A stretch of DNA of 64,000 bases from Candidatus Tectimicrobiota bacterium (GTDB lineage: Bacteria > JACPUC01): contig JACPUC010000028.1 in NCBI GenBank assembly GCA_016192455.1, positions 46,260 through 110,259 of the forward strand, read 5' to 3'. The notes under the pieces are model-generated. The model saw only the letters and a list, made by a program, of their open reading frames with translations. It ran no database searches and was not told the DNA's origin. Shown here in pieces: positions 36,417 through 45,441 of the stretch (positions within the stretch are counted from its first letter, which is position 1; each line of letters opens with the position of its first letter). Position numbers and translations under genes: made by a program.

Positions 36417-36443
36417 TGGGGGCGATTCGCGAACCGCCCCTAC
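36417..36443. repeat. Dispersed palindrome family A, degenerate copy 3
   Basis: GGGGGCGATTCG followed by CGAACCGCCCCTAC. The left arm differs from copy 1 at two positions; the right arm and the TAC tail are unchanged. Confidence 0.75.
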
Positions 36444-36561
36444 GAGATGCTCCGTGCGCCTTCGTCGTGCTCATTGCTGGCGCGCCCCTCGGCGGCCCAA
36501 GTTCAACGCCGAAGGGCAGCGGTCATGTTCTAAGGCACGCGCTCCGCCCGCTACCCCCGTC

Positions 36562-37029
36562 TCACATGCCGAACTGCGAGCGCGCCTCATCCATCACCTT
36601 GGCGGTGATGCGCGTCTCGCCGCGCTGGCGGGCGAACTCCTCGATACCGCTCTTCGCCATCGGCCGCACGAAGCTGGGGATGCGCTGGAGGCGCTCGGCG
36701 GCCTCATCGGTCCACACCGGCGCGCCCTGCTGGGAGGCGGTCTCGCCTGGGGCCTCCATGTCGCCCGCCAGCTCCTTCTCGCGCAGCATGCCGCTGATCG
36801 GACACTTGCCGGACGCCGCCGCGGCTCCGTCGGCGGCCGGCTGCGTGCCGGCAACCCCAAGCTGCACATCCATCGACCTCAGCAAGTGCGTCTCGCCGGG
36901 GTTCGTGAGCATGCCGAAGCGCGCCTTGCAAGTGGGACAAGCGAGGATGATCGTCAGCGAGTCGCGGCGCGGCCCCTCAAGGTCGGCCAGGCGCATCTGC
37001 TCATCGCACTGCAAACAAAGGAACTTCAT
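36562..37029 (-). CDS. Zinc-ribbon protein with C-terminal PCP_red domain
   Basis: The 155-residue protein starts MKFLCLQCDEQM and has a second CxxC (ACPTCKARFG), giving a zinc ribbon over about residues 1-45. The C-terminal half carries a PCP_red unit (VWTDEAAERLQRIPSFVRPMAKSGIEEFARQRGETRIT). Its ATG overlaps the stop of the upstream Mrp/NBP35 ATPase by four bases (ATGA), so the two are translationally coupled and probably work together. The plus-strand gene at 34938 encodes a second PCP_red protein, so three genes around one locus share this theme. Confidence 0.8.
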   Translation of the reverse strand: MKFLCLQCDEQMRLADLEGPRRDSLTIILACPTCKARFGMLTNPGETHLLRSMDVQLGVAGTQPAADGAAAASGKCPISGMLREKELAGDMEAPGETASQQGAPVWTDEAAERLQRIPSFVRPMAKSGIEEFARQRGETRITAKVMDEARSQFGM

Positions 37030-37967
37030 GGAAGGTCTCCATGTTGGGTGGCGGGTGCGGTCGTCGTCGAAGGCTGCTCCACCTCAACCAAGCCGGCCTC
37101 GATCAGCCGGGCAACGCTGGTGATCGCTCGTGACGCGGGCGCTTCAGGATGCTCGAGAAGGAAGGGGCGCCCGGCATCGCTGGCGGCTCCGAGACGGGGA
37201 TCGAAGGGGATGCCGCCGAGGTACGGGACACCGTGCCGCGCCGCCAACATCACCGCACTCTCGCTGCTGCTAAAGAGCGGTCCAATCTCGCCGCACCCCT
37301 GGCAGACGTAGCCAGCCATGTTCTCCACCACACCCAGCACTCTTCGCTTTACAACCTCCGTGGCCATCGTGATGGACTTGCCGACGATGAACTGCGACAT
37401 CTCCGATGGGATGGTGACGACCACCGCGGCGGCAGACTCGGGCAGCAGGCTGCTGACGTTCTGCAGGCGATCCGTGCCGGGCGGCAGGTCGATGAGCAGG
37501 AAGTCGAGCTCACCCCAGGCGGCCTCGGTGAGGAAGTGGCGCAGCGTGTTGACCTCGAGGTTGCCGCGCCACATGTAGGTCTCCCGCGGCGGTCCTTCCC
37601 AAGTCACGGGCGTGGCGTCGCCCGCCAGGAAGAGGTCCATGCTCAACACCTTGATGCCCTGGCTGCTGCGGGCGGGTTCCAACCCCTGCGCCGCGGCGGG
37701 GAAGCGCTGCTGGCGCACCCCCAGCATGGCGGCGATGGACGGGCCGTTGAGGTCGCCGTCCAGCACACCCACCCGCCGGCCGGCGGCGGCGAACGCCAGG
37801 GCGAGATTGGCCGTCAGCAGGCTCTTTCCCACGCCTCCTTTGCCGCTCATCACCGCAACCACCCAGCGGACGCGGGCGAGACGGTCGAGGAGCCGCTTCT
37901 GTTGCTCCGCCACCTGGGCGGCAATGTTCGAGCCCCCGTCACCTTGCAGGTCAAAGTAGCTTTTCAT
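37026..37967 (-). CDS. Mrp/NBP35-family P-loop ATPase (iron-sulfur carrier type)
   Basis: The product, about 313 residues from ATG 37967 (an ATG at 37979 is possible), has the deviant Walker A of the MinD/Mrp/NBP35 group: VVAVMSGKGGVGKSLLTANLA. LDGDLNGPSI, DLPPGTDR and a central CxxC pair in GYVCQGCGEIG follow. The cysteines bind a bridging 4Fe-4S cluster in NBP35-type carriers, which hand clusters to target proteins. The coupled zinc-ribbon PCP_red protein is a candidate client or partner. No N-terminal ferredoxin-like extension is present. Confidence 0.86.
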   Translation of the reverse strand: MKSYFDLQGDGGSNIAAQVAEQQKRLLDRLARVRWVVAVMSGKGGVGKSLLTANLALAFAAAGRRVGVLDGDLNGPSIAAMLGVRQQRFPAAAQGLEPARSSQGIKVLSMDLFLAGDATPVTWEGPPRETYMWRGNLEVNTLRHFLTEAAWGELDFLLIDLPPGTDRLQNVSSLLPESAAAVVVTIPSEMSQFIVGKSITMATEVVKRRVLGVVENMAGYVCQGCGEIGPLFSSSESAVMLAARHGVPYLGGIPFDPRLGAASDAGRPFLLEHPEAPASRAITSVARLIEAGLVEVEQPSTTTAPATQHGDLP

Positions 37968-38129
37968 TACCGAGAGCATCCCCAGCAAGAACAGTGAAGA
38001 GCATGCAGGAGTCACAGCCCTGCCCGACCAGGAGCGCCTCTGGGCCCTCGTGGCCGCGCCCCGGCCGCGGTCGCCGCGCCGCCGCGCCTGAAGCTGGGGT
38101 GGGAGCGCGGCCCTCCTCCTCGACTCGAA

Positions 38130-38158
38130 TTGACAAGCGCGGTCGGCTATATTATAAG
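38130..38158 (+). promoter_or_regulatory. Strong sigma70-type promoter for tRNA-Ala
   Basis: TTGACA at 38130-38135, a 17-base spacer and TATAAG at 38153-38158 (five of six). The tRNA begins about 40 bases downstream. Confidence 0.68.
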
Positions 38159-38200
38159 CGAACGATCGCGCCGGGGTTCAACCCCCTTCTGGATGCGTGT

Positions 38201-38276
38201 GGGGACGTAGCTCAGCTGGGAGAGCGCTGGAATCGCACTCCAGAGGTCGAGGGTTCGAATCCCTTCGTCTCCACCA
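38201..38276 (+). tRNA. tRNA-Ala (anticodon CGC)
   Basis: A 76-base cloverleaf with encoded CCA end. The acceptor GGGGACG pairs with CGTCTCC and includes the G3-U70 pair that identifies alanine tRNA. The anticodon stem CTGGA/TCCAG encloses loop ATCGCAC with anticodon CGC at 34-36, reading GCG codons. The T arm has the TTCGAAT loop and the D arm has AGCTCAGCTGGGAGAGC. Confidence 0.97.
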
Positions 38277-38575
38277 GAACCTACACTGAGGTGCGGGATT
38301 CCCACCCTGCCGACCTCGAGCCGACGCGCCCGCTTCGCCAGGCCATCAGGCAGCTCCCCGCTCCTTCCCCTCCCTCGTCGAGAACTCAAGGTGGTTTTCC
38401 TGTACGGGGGCTTCCCTCTTCATCTCCCCCGGGATAATCCCACGCCGCCTACGCGAGCCGCCACGCAGCGCGCGAGGAAGGGGCGTGGCCGGAAACACCG
38501 GTCCCCACAGGAACCCTTCCCGCTGGTTCCCCTTTTCACGCAGCAAATCAGTCCGCGACCTCGTGAGACATCCCC
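38277..38575. other. Intergenic region after tRNA-Ala
   Basis: About 300 bases with no gene or recognisable repeat. No integrase or direct repeat of the tRNA 3' end was seen, so there is no sign of an integrated element here. Confidence 0.45.
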
Positions 38576-38785
38576 TTAGCCGGAGACGAGCTTGTAGCCG
38601 AGTTCCACCACCTTCGCCTTCAGATGTTGCAACGTCTCCGCCTTGTCGTACGTCACCTGCGCTTGTTTGCGCTCCAGGGAGACCTTGATGGTGCCGGCGC
38701 CGGTGACCGAGGCAAGCCCCTCGGTGACGCGCTTCACGCAATGCTCGCAGGTCATGCCTTCAATGCCGAGAACCGCTGTTGCCAT
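38576..38785 (-). CDS. Heavy-metal-associated (HMA) domain protein, copper-chaperone-like
   Basis: The 69-residue protein is one HMA domain with the CxxC metal site in GIEGMTCEHCVKRVTEGL and the usual beta-alpha-beta-beta-alpha-beta pattern (VSLERKQAQVTYD, VVELGYKLVSG). It resembles CopZ/Atx1 copper chaperones, which carry Cu(I) to P-type ATPases. ATG 38785 has GGAGAGGAAG upstream. A copper-type P1B ATPase end is found at the far edge of the window (63626), not beside it, so a functional link is only possible. Confidence 0.88.
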   Translation of the reverse strand: MATAVLGIEGMTCEHCVKRVTEGLASVTGAGTIKVSLERKQAQVTYDKAETLQHLKAKVVELGYKLVSG

Positions 38786-38894
38786 CTTCTTCCTCTCCTG
38801 CGCCCGCCAGCCGCGAACAATTGGGTGAGAGCGCCAAACCGCGGGCCGTGCGCCCTCCCCCTTGCACGCTCACGCAGACGCGCCCGCCGCGGCG

Positions 38895-40289
38895 CTATGG
38901 CTCGCTGAGCGCCTCGAGATCAAGGTTCTCCCAGAGCCGCCGCGGCACCTCGGCCCGCGCCGGAAAGGGCGCCTCCACGGTCTTCGTGGCGTCGATGAGC
39001 ACCTTGGTGTTGAGGCCGTTCGGCTCGGCGCGGCTGCGGATGGTATACCCCGACACCTCCAGGACGTTGGTGTAGACATCGTTGATGAAGCAGAAGTCCA
39101 GGCTCGGCTTGGTGCGCGTCGCCACGGCCCAGAGCACCTCGTCGGTGTTATGGATGTCGATGTCTTCATCCACGACGATGACGTAGGTGGGCCGGAAGGC
39201 CGCGCCAAGCGCGGCAAGTCCCGCCTGCTTCGCCAGCCCGTCGAACTCGGTGCGGATTTTCAGCACCGCCATGCCGACGTTCAGGAAGCGCACGTCGAGG
39301 AGCTGCGGGATCAGCTCCTTCACCTTCTGGTAAAGCGCGATCGGGCGCAGGTCGATGGGACCGCGCGGCAGGCGGATATCCGCCATGGGGATGTTCTGGT
39401 AGCGGGCGTCGCGGCGGTGCGTGATCGCGGTGATCTCCAGCACCGGGCTCTGCCGCTGCAGGCCGTAGTACTTGTGGTACTCGCCGAAGGGGGCCTCAGG
39501 CTCGCGGTGATGGGGTGGGACGACCCCTTCAATAACGATCTCGGCATACGCCGGCACGTAGAGGTCCACCGTCTCGCACTTCACCACCTCGAGCGGCTCC
39601 TGCAGGAGGCCGCCGATAAGTCCATACTCATTGCAAATGCCGGTCGGCGCCGAGGACGGGCCGGCAAAGACCGACCCCATGAACACCGCCGGGTGGTGAC
39701 CGAGGAAGACCGCCACCTCCATCGGCTCGTCGGCTTGCTCGCGCAGGTAGTAGATGTGTTTCGTCTCGATGCTGTCACCCAGGAAGAAGAAGCCGAGCCG
39801 CCGTTTCTCCCCCTTGTACATGAGGCGATAGACGCCGCAGTTCTGTTTGCCGGTCTCCGGATTCTTCACTGTGGTGATGCCGGCGGTGATGTAGGGAGCC
39901 GCGTCGAGCTCCGCATGCTTGACGATGGGCAGCATACCGATGTCAATGTCGTCCCCCTTTAGGATCACATCCTTGATCGGACCCGACTCCACGATGCGCG
40001 GCGGAATCGGGGCCGCCAGCCGCCGCACGATCTCATCCCGCAACTTCGCCTCCGGCGTGGCGAAGGCGATCGACTGCTTGCGCAGAGTATCGACGAGACG
40101 GCTGGAGACGATGGGGAAGCGCGAGCCTTTCACCTTCTCGCAGTAGACCACCGGCCAGCGGTTCTCCGCCTGCAGCTTACGGGCGATGGCCACCGGACCG
40201 AACTCCGGATCAACCTCCCGGCGCACGCGAAACACTTCCTCCGGCGCGCGTTCCTCCAAATCCTCCAGGAATGAGCGCAAGTCCTTCAT
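38895..40289 (-). CDS. UbiD-family (prenylated-FMN) decarboxylase
   Basis: The 464-residue protein matches UbiD along its length. MKDLRSFLEDLEE leads into the prFMN-binding and catalytic regions, including PEAPFGEYHKYYG (Glu of the active site), TGICNEYGLIGGLLQEPLEVVKCETVDLYVPAYAEIVIEG and VVDEDIDIHN. Members reversibly decarboxylate aromatic or unsaturated acids and need UbiX-made cofactor; no ubiX is in the window. ATG 40289 has AAAGGATG upstream. Its neighbour on the plus strand is a solute-binding protein, which may deliver a substrate. Confidence 0.92.
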   Translation of the reverse strand: MKDLRSFLEDLEERAPEEVFRVRREVDPEFGPVAIARKLQAENRWPVVYCEKVKGSRFPIVSSRLVDTLRKQSIAFATPEAKLRDEIVRRLAAPIPPRIVESGPIKDVILKGDDIDIGMLPIVKHAELDAAPYITAGITTVKNPETGKQNCGVYRLMYKGEKRRLGFFFLGDSIETKHIYYLREQADEPMEVAVFLGHHPAVFMGSVFAGPSSAPTGICNEYGLIGGLLQEPLEVVKCETVDLYVPAYAEIVIEGVVPPHHREPEAPFGEYHKYYGLQRQSPVLEITAITHRRDARYQNIPMADIRLPRGPIDLRPIALYQKVKELIPQLLDVRFLNVGMAVLKIRTEFDGLAKQAGLAALGAAFRPTYVIVVDEDIDIHNTDEVLWAVATRTKPSLDFCFINDVYTNVLEVSGYTIRSRAEPNGLNTKVLIDATKTVEAPFPARAEVPRRLWENLDLEALSEP

Positions 40290-40743
40290 CGGTTGGGCAT
40301 CCTTTCAACCGTCAGACACCTGACCTGCCGCGGATCACACCGCTGCTCCCCGGCTGCCGCGGTTCTCCTGGCCCCGCTCGCCGCGGCATCGGGCGCACGG
40401 CGCGGATAACTCGGTTCATGCAGGTTCCGCAGTGATGCTCCCCTCCAGGCGGCGACCCTGCACGCCCCTGCGCCAGATGCCGGCGCCGCTTGCCGATCCG
40501 TCGCCACCGACCGCGCGAGGCCCTCCCGCGGGCGCGCCGCGGCCGCGGCCGAGTGGCCGTGCGGCGTGCCAGGGGGCTTGCATCAAGCGCGGAATGGTCT
40601 ATAGTGCAGAGCTGCTGAGGAAAATGCAAATGGGGGCGGAGACCACGCGCCGTCGCCGGGAATCCCAGGGCGGGAGGAAGAGCTGCGACGGCCTGCGCTC
40701 ACGGAACCGGTTCACCCCGGAGAAGGTAAGGAGGAGGAGAGCA
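40290..40743. other. Intergenic region upstream of a solute-binding protein
   Basis: About 450 bases between divergent genes. The frame extending upstream from the binding protein (to 40432) is Arg-rich and has no signal-peptide-like start, so it is not coding. No clear promoter could be chosen. Confidence 0.4.
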
Positions 40744-41757
40744 ATGTCTCGGGCAAGGGGCTATCAACGCCTCATTCTGCTTCTCGTCAGCATGGTGCTT
40801 GCGGGCAGCCTGCTCGCCCCGCCGGCGCGGGGAGCCGATACGGTCGAGCAGGGGTACATGCCGTTCATCTCATTCGCGCCGCTCTTCGTCGGCATCGAGA
40901 AGGGCTTCTACACCGAGCTGGGCATCGAGCTGAAAATGACGCGCTTCGCCGATGGCAGCAAGATGATCGCGCCCCTGGGGCGGGGCGATCTCGATGTCGC
41001 CTCGGGTTCGCCCACGGCCGGCCTTTACAACGCCATCGCCTCCGGCCTGAAGTTCCGCATCGTCGCCGACAAGGGGCAGGTGCGCAAGGGCGAGCCGGGG
41101 TTCGTCCCCCTCGTGGTGCGCAAGGACCTCTTCGACTCGGGTCGGGTGAAGAAGCTGGCGGACATCAAGGGGCTGGTGATCGGTCAGATCACGAAGGGCG
41201 CCATCAGCGAGTATAGCCTGATGCGCATGGCCAAGGTGGCGGGGCTGAGCTTCGAGGAGCTTAACCAAAACCAAAAGTACCTCTCGCCCCCGAAGCAGTA
41301 CCAGGCCTTGAAGACCAAAGCGATCGATCTGGCCTCCACGGTGGAGCCATGGGGCACCAGTTCCGTGCTCGACGGCGATGGGGTCATCCTGGCAACGAGT
41401 CTGGAATGGCTCGATCGCGACGTTTTCCAGATCGCCACCATGATGTTCTCCGGCAAGTTCATCGCCGAGCGCCGTCCGGTGGCCCAGCGCTGGGTGAATG
41501 CCTACGTCAAGAGCATCCAGTACATGAACAAGCAAGGCATTGCTTCCGAGTCGATTGTGCCGATTATCAACAAGTGGACGAAAGCCGGCGACCAGATGAT
41601 CAAGAAGTCCATCCCTCCCCGCTTCGCGGATGATGGCAGCGTCGATAAGCCATCACTCGAGCTGTCGCAGGACTTCTACTTCGAGCGCGGCCTGATGAAG
41701 CAGAAGATCTCGATGGACGAGGCGGTTGACCTGAGCTTCGTGCGCAACGTCAAGTAA
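40744..41757 (+). CDS. NMT1/SsuA-type ABC transporter periplasmic solute-binding protein (paralogue)
   Basis: ATG 40744 is preceded by AGGAGGAGAG. The 337-residue product has a signal peptide (SRARGYQRLILLLVSMVLAGSLLAPPARG) and the same fold as the protein at 7662-8675, with shared stretches FAPLFVGIEKGF, TVEPWG, VFQIATMMFSGKFI and a similar C-terminus. Identity is well above chance but not high, so they probably bind different ligands. No permease or ATPase genes adjoin it. The divergent UbiD gene could be functionally related. Confidence 0.88.
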   Translation: MSRARGYQRLILLLVSMVLAGSLLAPPARGADTVEQGYMPFISFAPLFVGIEKGFYTELGIELKMTRFADGSKMIAPLGRGDLDVASGSPTAGLYNAIASGLKFRIVADKGQVRKGEPGFVPLVVRKDLFDSGRVKKLADIKGLVIGQITKGAISEYSLMRMAKVAGLSFEELNQNQKYLSPPKQYQALKTKAIDLASTVEPWGTSSVLDGDGVILATSLEWLDRDVFQIATMMFSGKFIAERRPVAQRWVNAYVKSIQYMNKQGIASESIVPIINKWTKAGDQMIKKSIPPRFADDGSVDKPSLELSQDFYFERGLMKQKISMDEAVDLSFVRNVK

Positions 41758-42026
41758 CGGCGACCCCAGCGGGCGCGGAGGGATCTTCCTCCCGACCTCG
41801 AAGAGAAGTCCCTGGCGCCCCTCTCTCCGCGTGGGGGGGCGCAGCTCCCTGCCGCTTCGGCCCCCATCTGGTCATGGATTCCACTTCCGCGAGATATGAA
41901 GAGGGGGGCTGCATCGTTCAGCCCCCCACGCCGCCACAGTACGGCTGATGAAACCGCGGGCAGTCCACCACCCTGGCTCATCCATCTTCCTCTCACGCCG
42001 CAGGAGCGGACCGCTGAGATCGCTTC
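41758..42026. other. Intergenic region between convergent genes
   Basis: About 270 bases between a plus-strand and a minus-strand solute-binding protein gene; it contains the hairpin at 41903-41927. Confidence 0.5.
41903..41927. terminator. Hairpin between convergent binding-protein genes
   Basis: GGGGGGCTG pairs with CAGCCCCCC around a seven-base loop. It sits between convergent genes and could end transcription from both sides, but neither side has a T run. Confidence 0.45.
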
Positions 42027-43202
42027 CTACGGGTTGACGATTTCAAACTTGCCGTTCCGAACCTCGAGAATCAGCGCCTTGCGTTTGCCGTCGCCGTCTT
42101 CGTTGATGCTCATGGTGCCGCTCAGCACCGGGTGGTCCTTGAGGTTTTGCCAGCAATCGCGCACCTTCACGCGGTCGCTCTCCAGGTCTTTCGGATCGAG
42201 GGTGGCGCCGGATTTTTCGATGCAGTTCTTGTAAATCCACATCGTTTCGTACTGGAAGATCGCCACGAAGTGCGGGCGGCGATGGAACGGATCGAGATCG
42301 ACGTACCTCTTCACCCAGGCGGCGATCTTCGGATCGGGGCTGTCCAGCCACAATCCCGCCGCAATGATGGTCCCCTCGGTGGCCTTGCCGCCGAGTTCGA
42401 TGAAGGTCGGCACCGCGAGCGGCTGCGGACCCCAAAACGACTGTTGCATGCCCTGGCGCCGCACTTCCCGAGCCACGCCGGCGCCCTCGTTTTGCAACGC
42501 CGCGATCACAATACCACCGGGATTGAGCTGCTTGACCTTGGTGACGTGGGCGCTGAAATCGACGTTGCCACTTTGGAAACTCACCGTATCAAGAAGCTCT
42601 ACGTTCAGTATTTTCAGCAAGGAAGGCACCACGATCGTGCCGTTGGCCTTGCTGACGATGTCCTTGTTATCAACGAAGATCGCCACGCTCTTGATCTTGT
42701 TCTTCTTCACCCAATACTCAAGGGCCGGCCAGGCGCTGTCCGCCTCGAGAGTCGTGTTCCGGAAAGCCCAGGGGCGATTCTTCGCGCCGATCCCAGGCGC
42801 CGAGGAGGCCGAGCTGACGATCGGCACCTGGGCCCGGTTGGCGATCGGAAAGGTGACGAGCGTGCAACTGCTCAGCAGCGGACCGGCAAGCGCGAAGACC
42901 TTGTCGCGCTCGATGAGCCGGCGCACCACGTTGATGCATTCGTCCGGCTTGCTGGCGTCGTCGTAATGGATGACGCGCAGCTTCTTGCCCTTGATGCCGC
43001 CCGCGGCGTTGATGTCCTCCACCGCCATGTCGGTGGCGATGCGCTGCTGCCGACCATACTCACCGGCCGGGCCGGAAACGGACAACGGCACGCCGATGAC
43101 CACTTCATGGCTACTCGCCTGGGCGCTGGCCTGCGGCAGCATGACCAGGCCGAGAGCCGCCGCCACCATGACGACGCGTGTTACGAACCGACTGTACCGC
43201 AT
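42027..43202 (-). CDS. LivJ/Peripla_BP_6-type solute-binding protein
   Basis: From ATG 43202 (AGAGGGGGG six bases upstream; ATG 43208 also possible) the product is 391 residues. A signal peptide (RFVTRVVMVAAALGLVMLPQASAQA) is followed by the type I periplasmic fold of the branched-chain amino acid receptor group: VVIGVPLSVSGPAGEYGRQQRIATDMAVEDINAAGG. This family binds many small molecules, including amides, aromatic acids and peptides. It is orphan here. The transporter at 56-61 kb has its own receptor of the same family, so two Liv-type receptors may share one channel. Confidence 0.87.
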   Translation of the reverse strand: MRYSRFVTRVVMVAAALGLVMLPQASAQASSHEVVIGVPLSVSGPAGEYGRQQRIATDMAVEDINAAGGIKGKKLRVIHYDDASKPDECINVVRRLIERDKVFALAGPLLSSCTLVTFPIANRAQVPIVSSASSAPGIGAKNRPWAFRNTTLEADSAWPALEYWVKKNKIKSVAIFVDNKDIVSKANGTIVVPSLLKILNVELLDTVSFQSGNVDFSAHVTKVKQLNPGGIVIAALQNEGAGVAREVRRQGMQQSFWGPQPLAVPTFIELGGKATEGTIIAAGLWLDSPDPKIAAWVKRYVDLDPFHRRPHFVAIFQYETMWIYKNCIEKSGATLDPKDLESDRVKVRDCWQNLKDHPVLSGTMSINEDGDGKRKALILEVRNGKFEIVNP

Positions 43203-43714
43203 GCTCATCCCCCCTCTGGCGCGCATTGAAACTCCATCGTTCACGAGCTGAATATCACATATCCCGTTGGAAATTCCCCAGCAGTCCTCCCGAATGGTTA
43301 CACGACGTTGTGCCTTATGTCAACCCATCGCTCGTCCATGATTACCTCGAGCTCCACGGCTCGCCGTGGCCGGCAAGGCGTCGGACGTCCTGCTCGGACA
43401 CTTCGCGTACCTCATCCTGACTCGCGTCGGTGACTCGGGGAGAGGGAACTTTTGCGCTGAAATCGTGGAACACCATGAGGGGCAATGAGTTACTTAACTA
43501 TCTCGAAACCGCGCCGCAGCCATTTAGCATGGTTCGCGTGAGGTGTGCGGCCTCGCATCGGCACTGCCCAGCGCGAGGGCTACCCTCGTGCCATGCCCGC
43601 CAGCCCCCTGTCGCCGAGGATCGGCGGAGGGGCTGGTGCGCGGCTGGCAAAGATATTGGCTCGCCCGCCGTCACGCGGCGCCCTTGCTTCGCGGCTCAGT
43701 TCTTCAGCCGCGGC
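43203..43714. other. Intergenic region with possible promoter for the LivJ-type gene
   Basis: About 510 bases. On the minus strand TTGACA (43318-43323) is the only good -35; the -10 region 17 bases away is weak (TAACCA). Nothing else was recognised. Confidence 0.35.
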
Positions 43715-44455
43715 TCACTTCGCCACCCCAGCTCGCCGGCGCAACAGAAGGCCACGGCGTGCCGCAGCCAGCGCTCCCGTGGCCCACTCCATCATAGCCC
43801 TCCCCCACCAGGTCCAGGCACGTATCCCCAGGAGCAGCAGGAGGATGGCGCCGTATTTCGCCGGCGAGCTGATGTCCGACTTCACCAGCAAAAGGAAGTG
43901 CAGCACCCCCAGGAAGCCGATCACGTAGATCAGGCGATGGAGCTGCAGCCAGCGCTTGCCGAGGCGCCTGATCATCTTCTTCGTGGAGGTGACGGCAAGC
44001 GGCACCAGGAGGGTGAACGCGGTTGCGCCGATCGTGATGTACGGCCGCTTCGTCACATCCTCGAGGATCATCCGCCAGGCGAAGAACTGGTCGAGCACGA
44101 GGTACGATGCCGCATGCAGGCAGGCATAGGTGAAGGCGAAGAGGCCCAGCATGCGCCGGTAGCGGATGAGCCAGGTCCAGCCGCTGAGGCGCCGGGCCGG
44201 TGTGATCGCCAGGGTGATGAGAAGGAAGCGGAGCGCCCAGCGGCCGTTGCGGGCGATGATCGCAGTGATGGGATTGGCCCCCAGGTTGGCGCTCCACGCA
44301 TCCCAGGCAAGAAGCGCCAGGGGCGCCAGGCAGGCGAGAAACAGGGTAGGCTTCAGGAGCCAGAGCAGGCGTTGCGGCGCCGTCACGCTGTCACCTCGGA
44401 TCACCACCATGCTCGACAGAATACTGGGGAATACGGCAGGAGCTCCGGGCGGCAT
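43715..44455 (-). CDS. msrQ: MsrQ haem-binding membrane subunit of methionine sulfoxide reductase
   Basis: The 246-residue protein has six hydrophobic helices of the ferric-reductase-like type with His ligands (YACLHAASYLVL, KRWLQLHRLIYVIGFLGVLHF). MsrQ passes electrons from the quinone pool to MsrP to repair oxidised methionine in the periplasm. Its ATG overlaps the msrP stop (ATGA), showing coupled translation. Homologues are about 200 residues; the extra N-terminus of about 40 suggests that ATG 44410 may also be used. Confidence 0.9.
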   Translation of the reverse strand: MPPGAPAVFPSILSSMVVIRGDSVTAPQRLLWLLKPTLFLACLAPLALLAWDAWSANLGANPITAIIARNGRWALRFLLITLAITPARRLSGWTWLIRYRRMLGLFAFTYACLHAASYLVLDQFFAWRMILEDVTKRPYITIGATAFTLLVPLAVTSTKKMIRRLGKRWLQLHRLIYVIGFLGVLHFLLLVKSDISSPAKYGAILLLLLGIRAWTWWGRAMMEWATGALAAARRGLLLRRRAGVAK

Positions 44456-45441
44456 CAGTAGTTCTTCGTCAGGTCCATGCCGGAGTAAAGCTTCGCCACC
44501 TCGTCTCCGTAGCCGTTGAACATCAACGTCGGGCGCTTCAGGAACTCCCCCAGGCGGCGCTCGCGCTTCTGGCTCCAGCGCGGATGATCGACGTTGGGGT
44601 TGACGTTCGAGTAGAAGCCATACTCCTGCGGCGCCTGCATGTTCCAGCTCGTCGGCGGCGGCTGCTCGATGAAGCGCATGGCCACGATAGACTTGATGCT
44701 CTTGAAACCGTACTTCCAGGGGACGACGAGACGGATGGGCGCGCCGTTCTGGTTTGGCAGCACCTTGCCGTAAAGCCCCACCGACAGGATCGTCAGGGGA
44801 TGGGTGGCCTCATCCAGGCGCAGCCCTTCGCGGTAAGGCCACTCGAGCACCGACCCGAAGAGCGACGGACGCTGCCCCGGCATCTGCGCCGCATCCAGCA
44901 GCGTCTCGAAGGCGATATACTTCGCCTTCGAGGTGGGGCCGAATCGTTTCACCACCTCCTTCAGGGGAAACCCCACCCAGGGGATGACCATCGACCAGGC
45001 CTCCACACAGCGCAGACGGTAGATGCGCTCCTCAAGCGCATTGGGTTTGATCAGGTCGTCCAGGTCGTAGACGCCGGGCTTTTCGCACTCCCCACTCACC
45101 TTGATTGTCCAGGGCCGAGCCTTCAACGATCCCGCATGGCTCGCTGGATCACCCTTGTCGGTCCCGAACTCATAGAAATTGTTATACGTGGTGATGTCCT
45201 TGTAGGCGTTGAGCTTTTCGCTCGTGCTGTAGGGACTCTTCGCCAGCGGCTCAAGCTTCCCGCCGGTCGGCGCCGACGCATCGGCGCGCGCCGCGGCCGA
45301 ACCGAGCAGCAGCGGCGTCGCCGATGCCGCTGCGGCGGCGAGGGCCGCACCGCGCAGGAATCGGCGCCGATCCCAGAACAACTTTTCGTCGGTGATCTCG
45401 CTCGACCTCACCTCCGAAGGCTTCCTTACCTTGATCAACAT
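44455..45441 (-). CDS. msrP: MsrP, molybdopterin-dependent methionine sulfoxide reductase catalytic subunit
   Basis: Start ATG 45441 gives 328 residues; upstream frame is not family-like. The twin-arginine signal RRRFLRG (about 27-33) targets the folded Mo enzyme to the periplasm. The molybdenum ligand Cys is in [20 protein letters not shown]. Other family features are [51 protein letters not shown] and PHW-like end [17 protein letters not shown]. With msrQ it repairs periplasmic methionine sulfoxides. Confidence 0.94.
   Translation of the reverse strand: MLIKVRKPSEVRSSEITDEKLFWDRRRFLRGAALAAAAASATPLLLGSAAARADASAPTGGKLEPLAKSPYSTSEKLNAYKDITTYNNFYEFGTDKGDPASHAGSLKARPWTIKVSGECEKPGVYDLDDLIKPNALEERIYRLRCVEAWSMVIPWVGFPLKEVVKRFGPTSKAKYIAFETLLDAAQMPGQRPSLFGSVLEWPYREGLRLDEATHPLTILSVGLYGKVLPNQNGAPIRLVVPWKYGFKSIKSIVAMRFIEQPPPTSWNMQAPQEYGFYSNVNPNVDHPRWSQKRERRLGEFLKRPTLMFNGYGDEVAKLYSGMDLTKNY

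Larger units (their letters stand above)
35889..36561. other. Gene-free region rich in palindromic repeats
   Basis: About 670 bases with no real gene; frames here produce artefact peptides of the GRGGSRTAPT type. It contains a strong minus-strand terminator and six palindromic repeats of three families within 36077-36443, the densest such cluster in the window. Confidence 0.7.

Noticed and set aside
36077-36443. Repeat cluster as a CRISPR array
   Set aside because: Repeats are of different families, unevenly spaced and self-palindromic; there are no equal-length spacers or cas genes.
36211-37311. Plus-strand frame of 366 codons across the repeat cluster
   Set aside because: Its start is made of translated palindromic repeats (GSRTAPT peptides) and the rest is antisense to the PCP_red and Mrp genes.
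38201-38276. tRNA-Ala as an attachment site of an integrated element
   Set aside because: No integrase and no direct repeat of the tRNA end were seen on either side.
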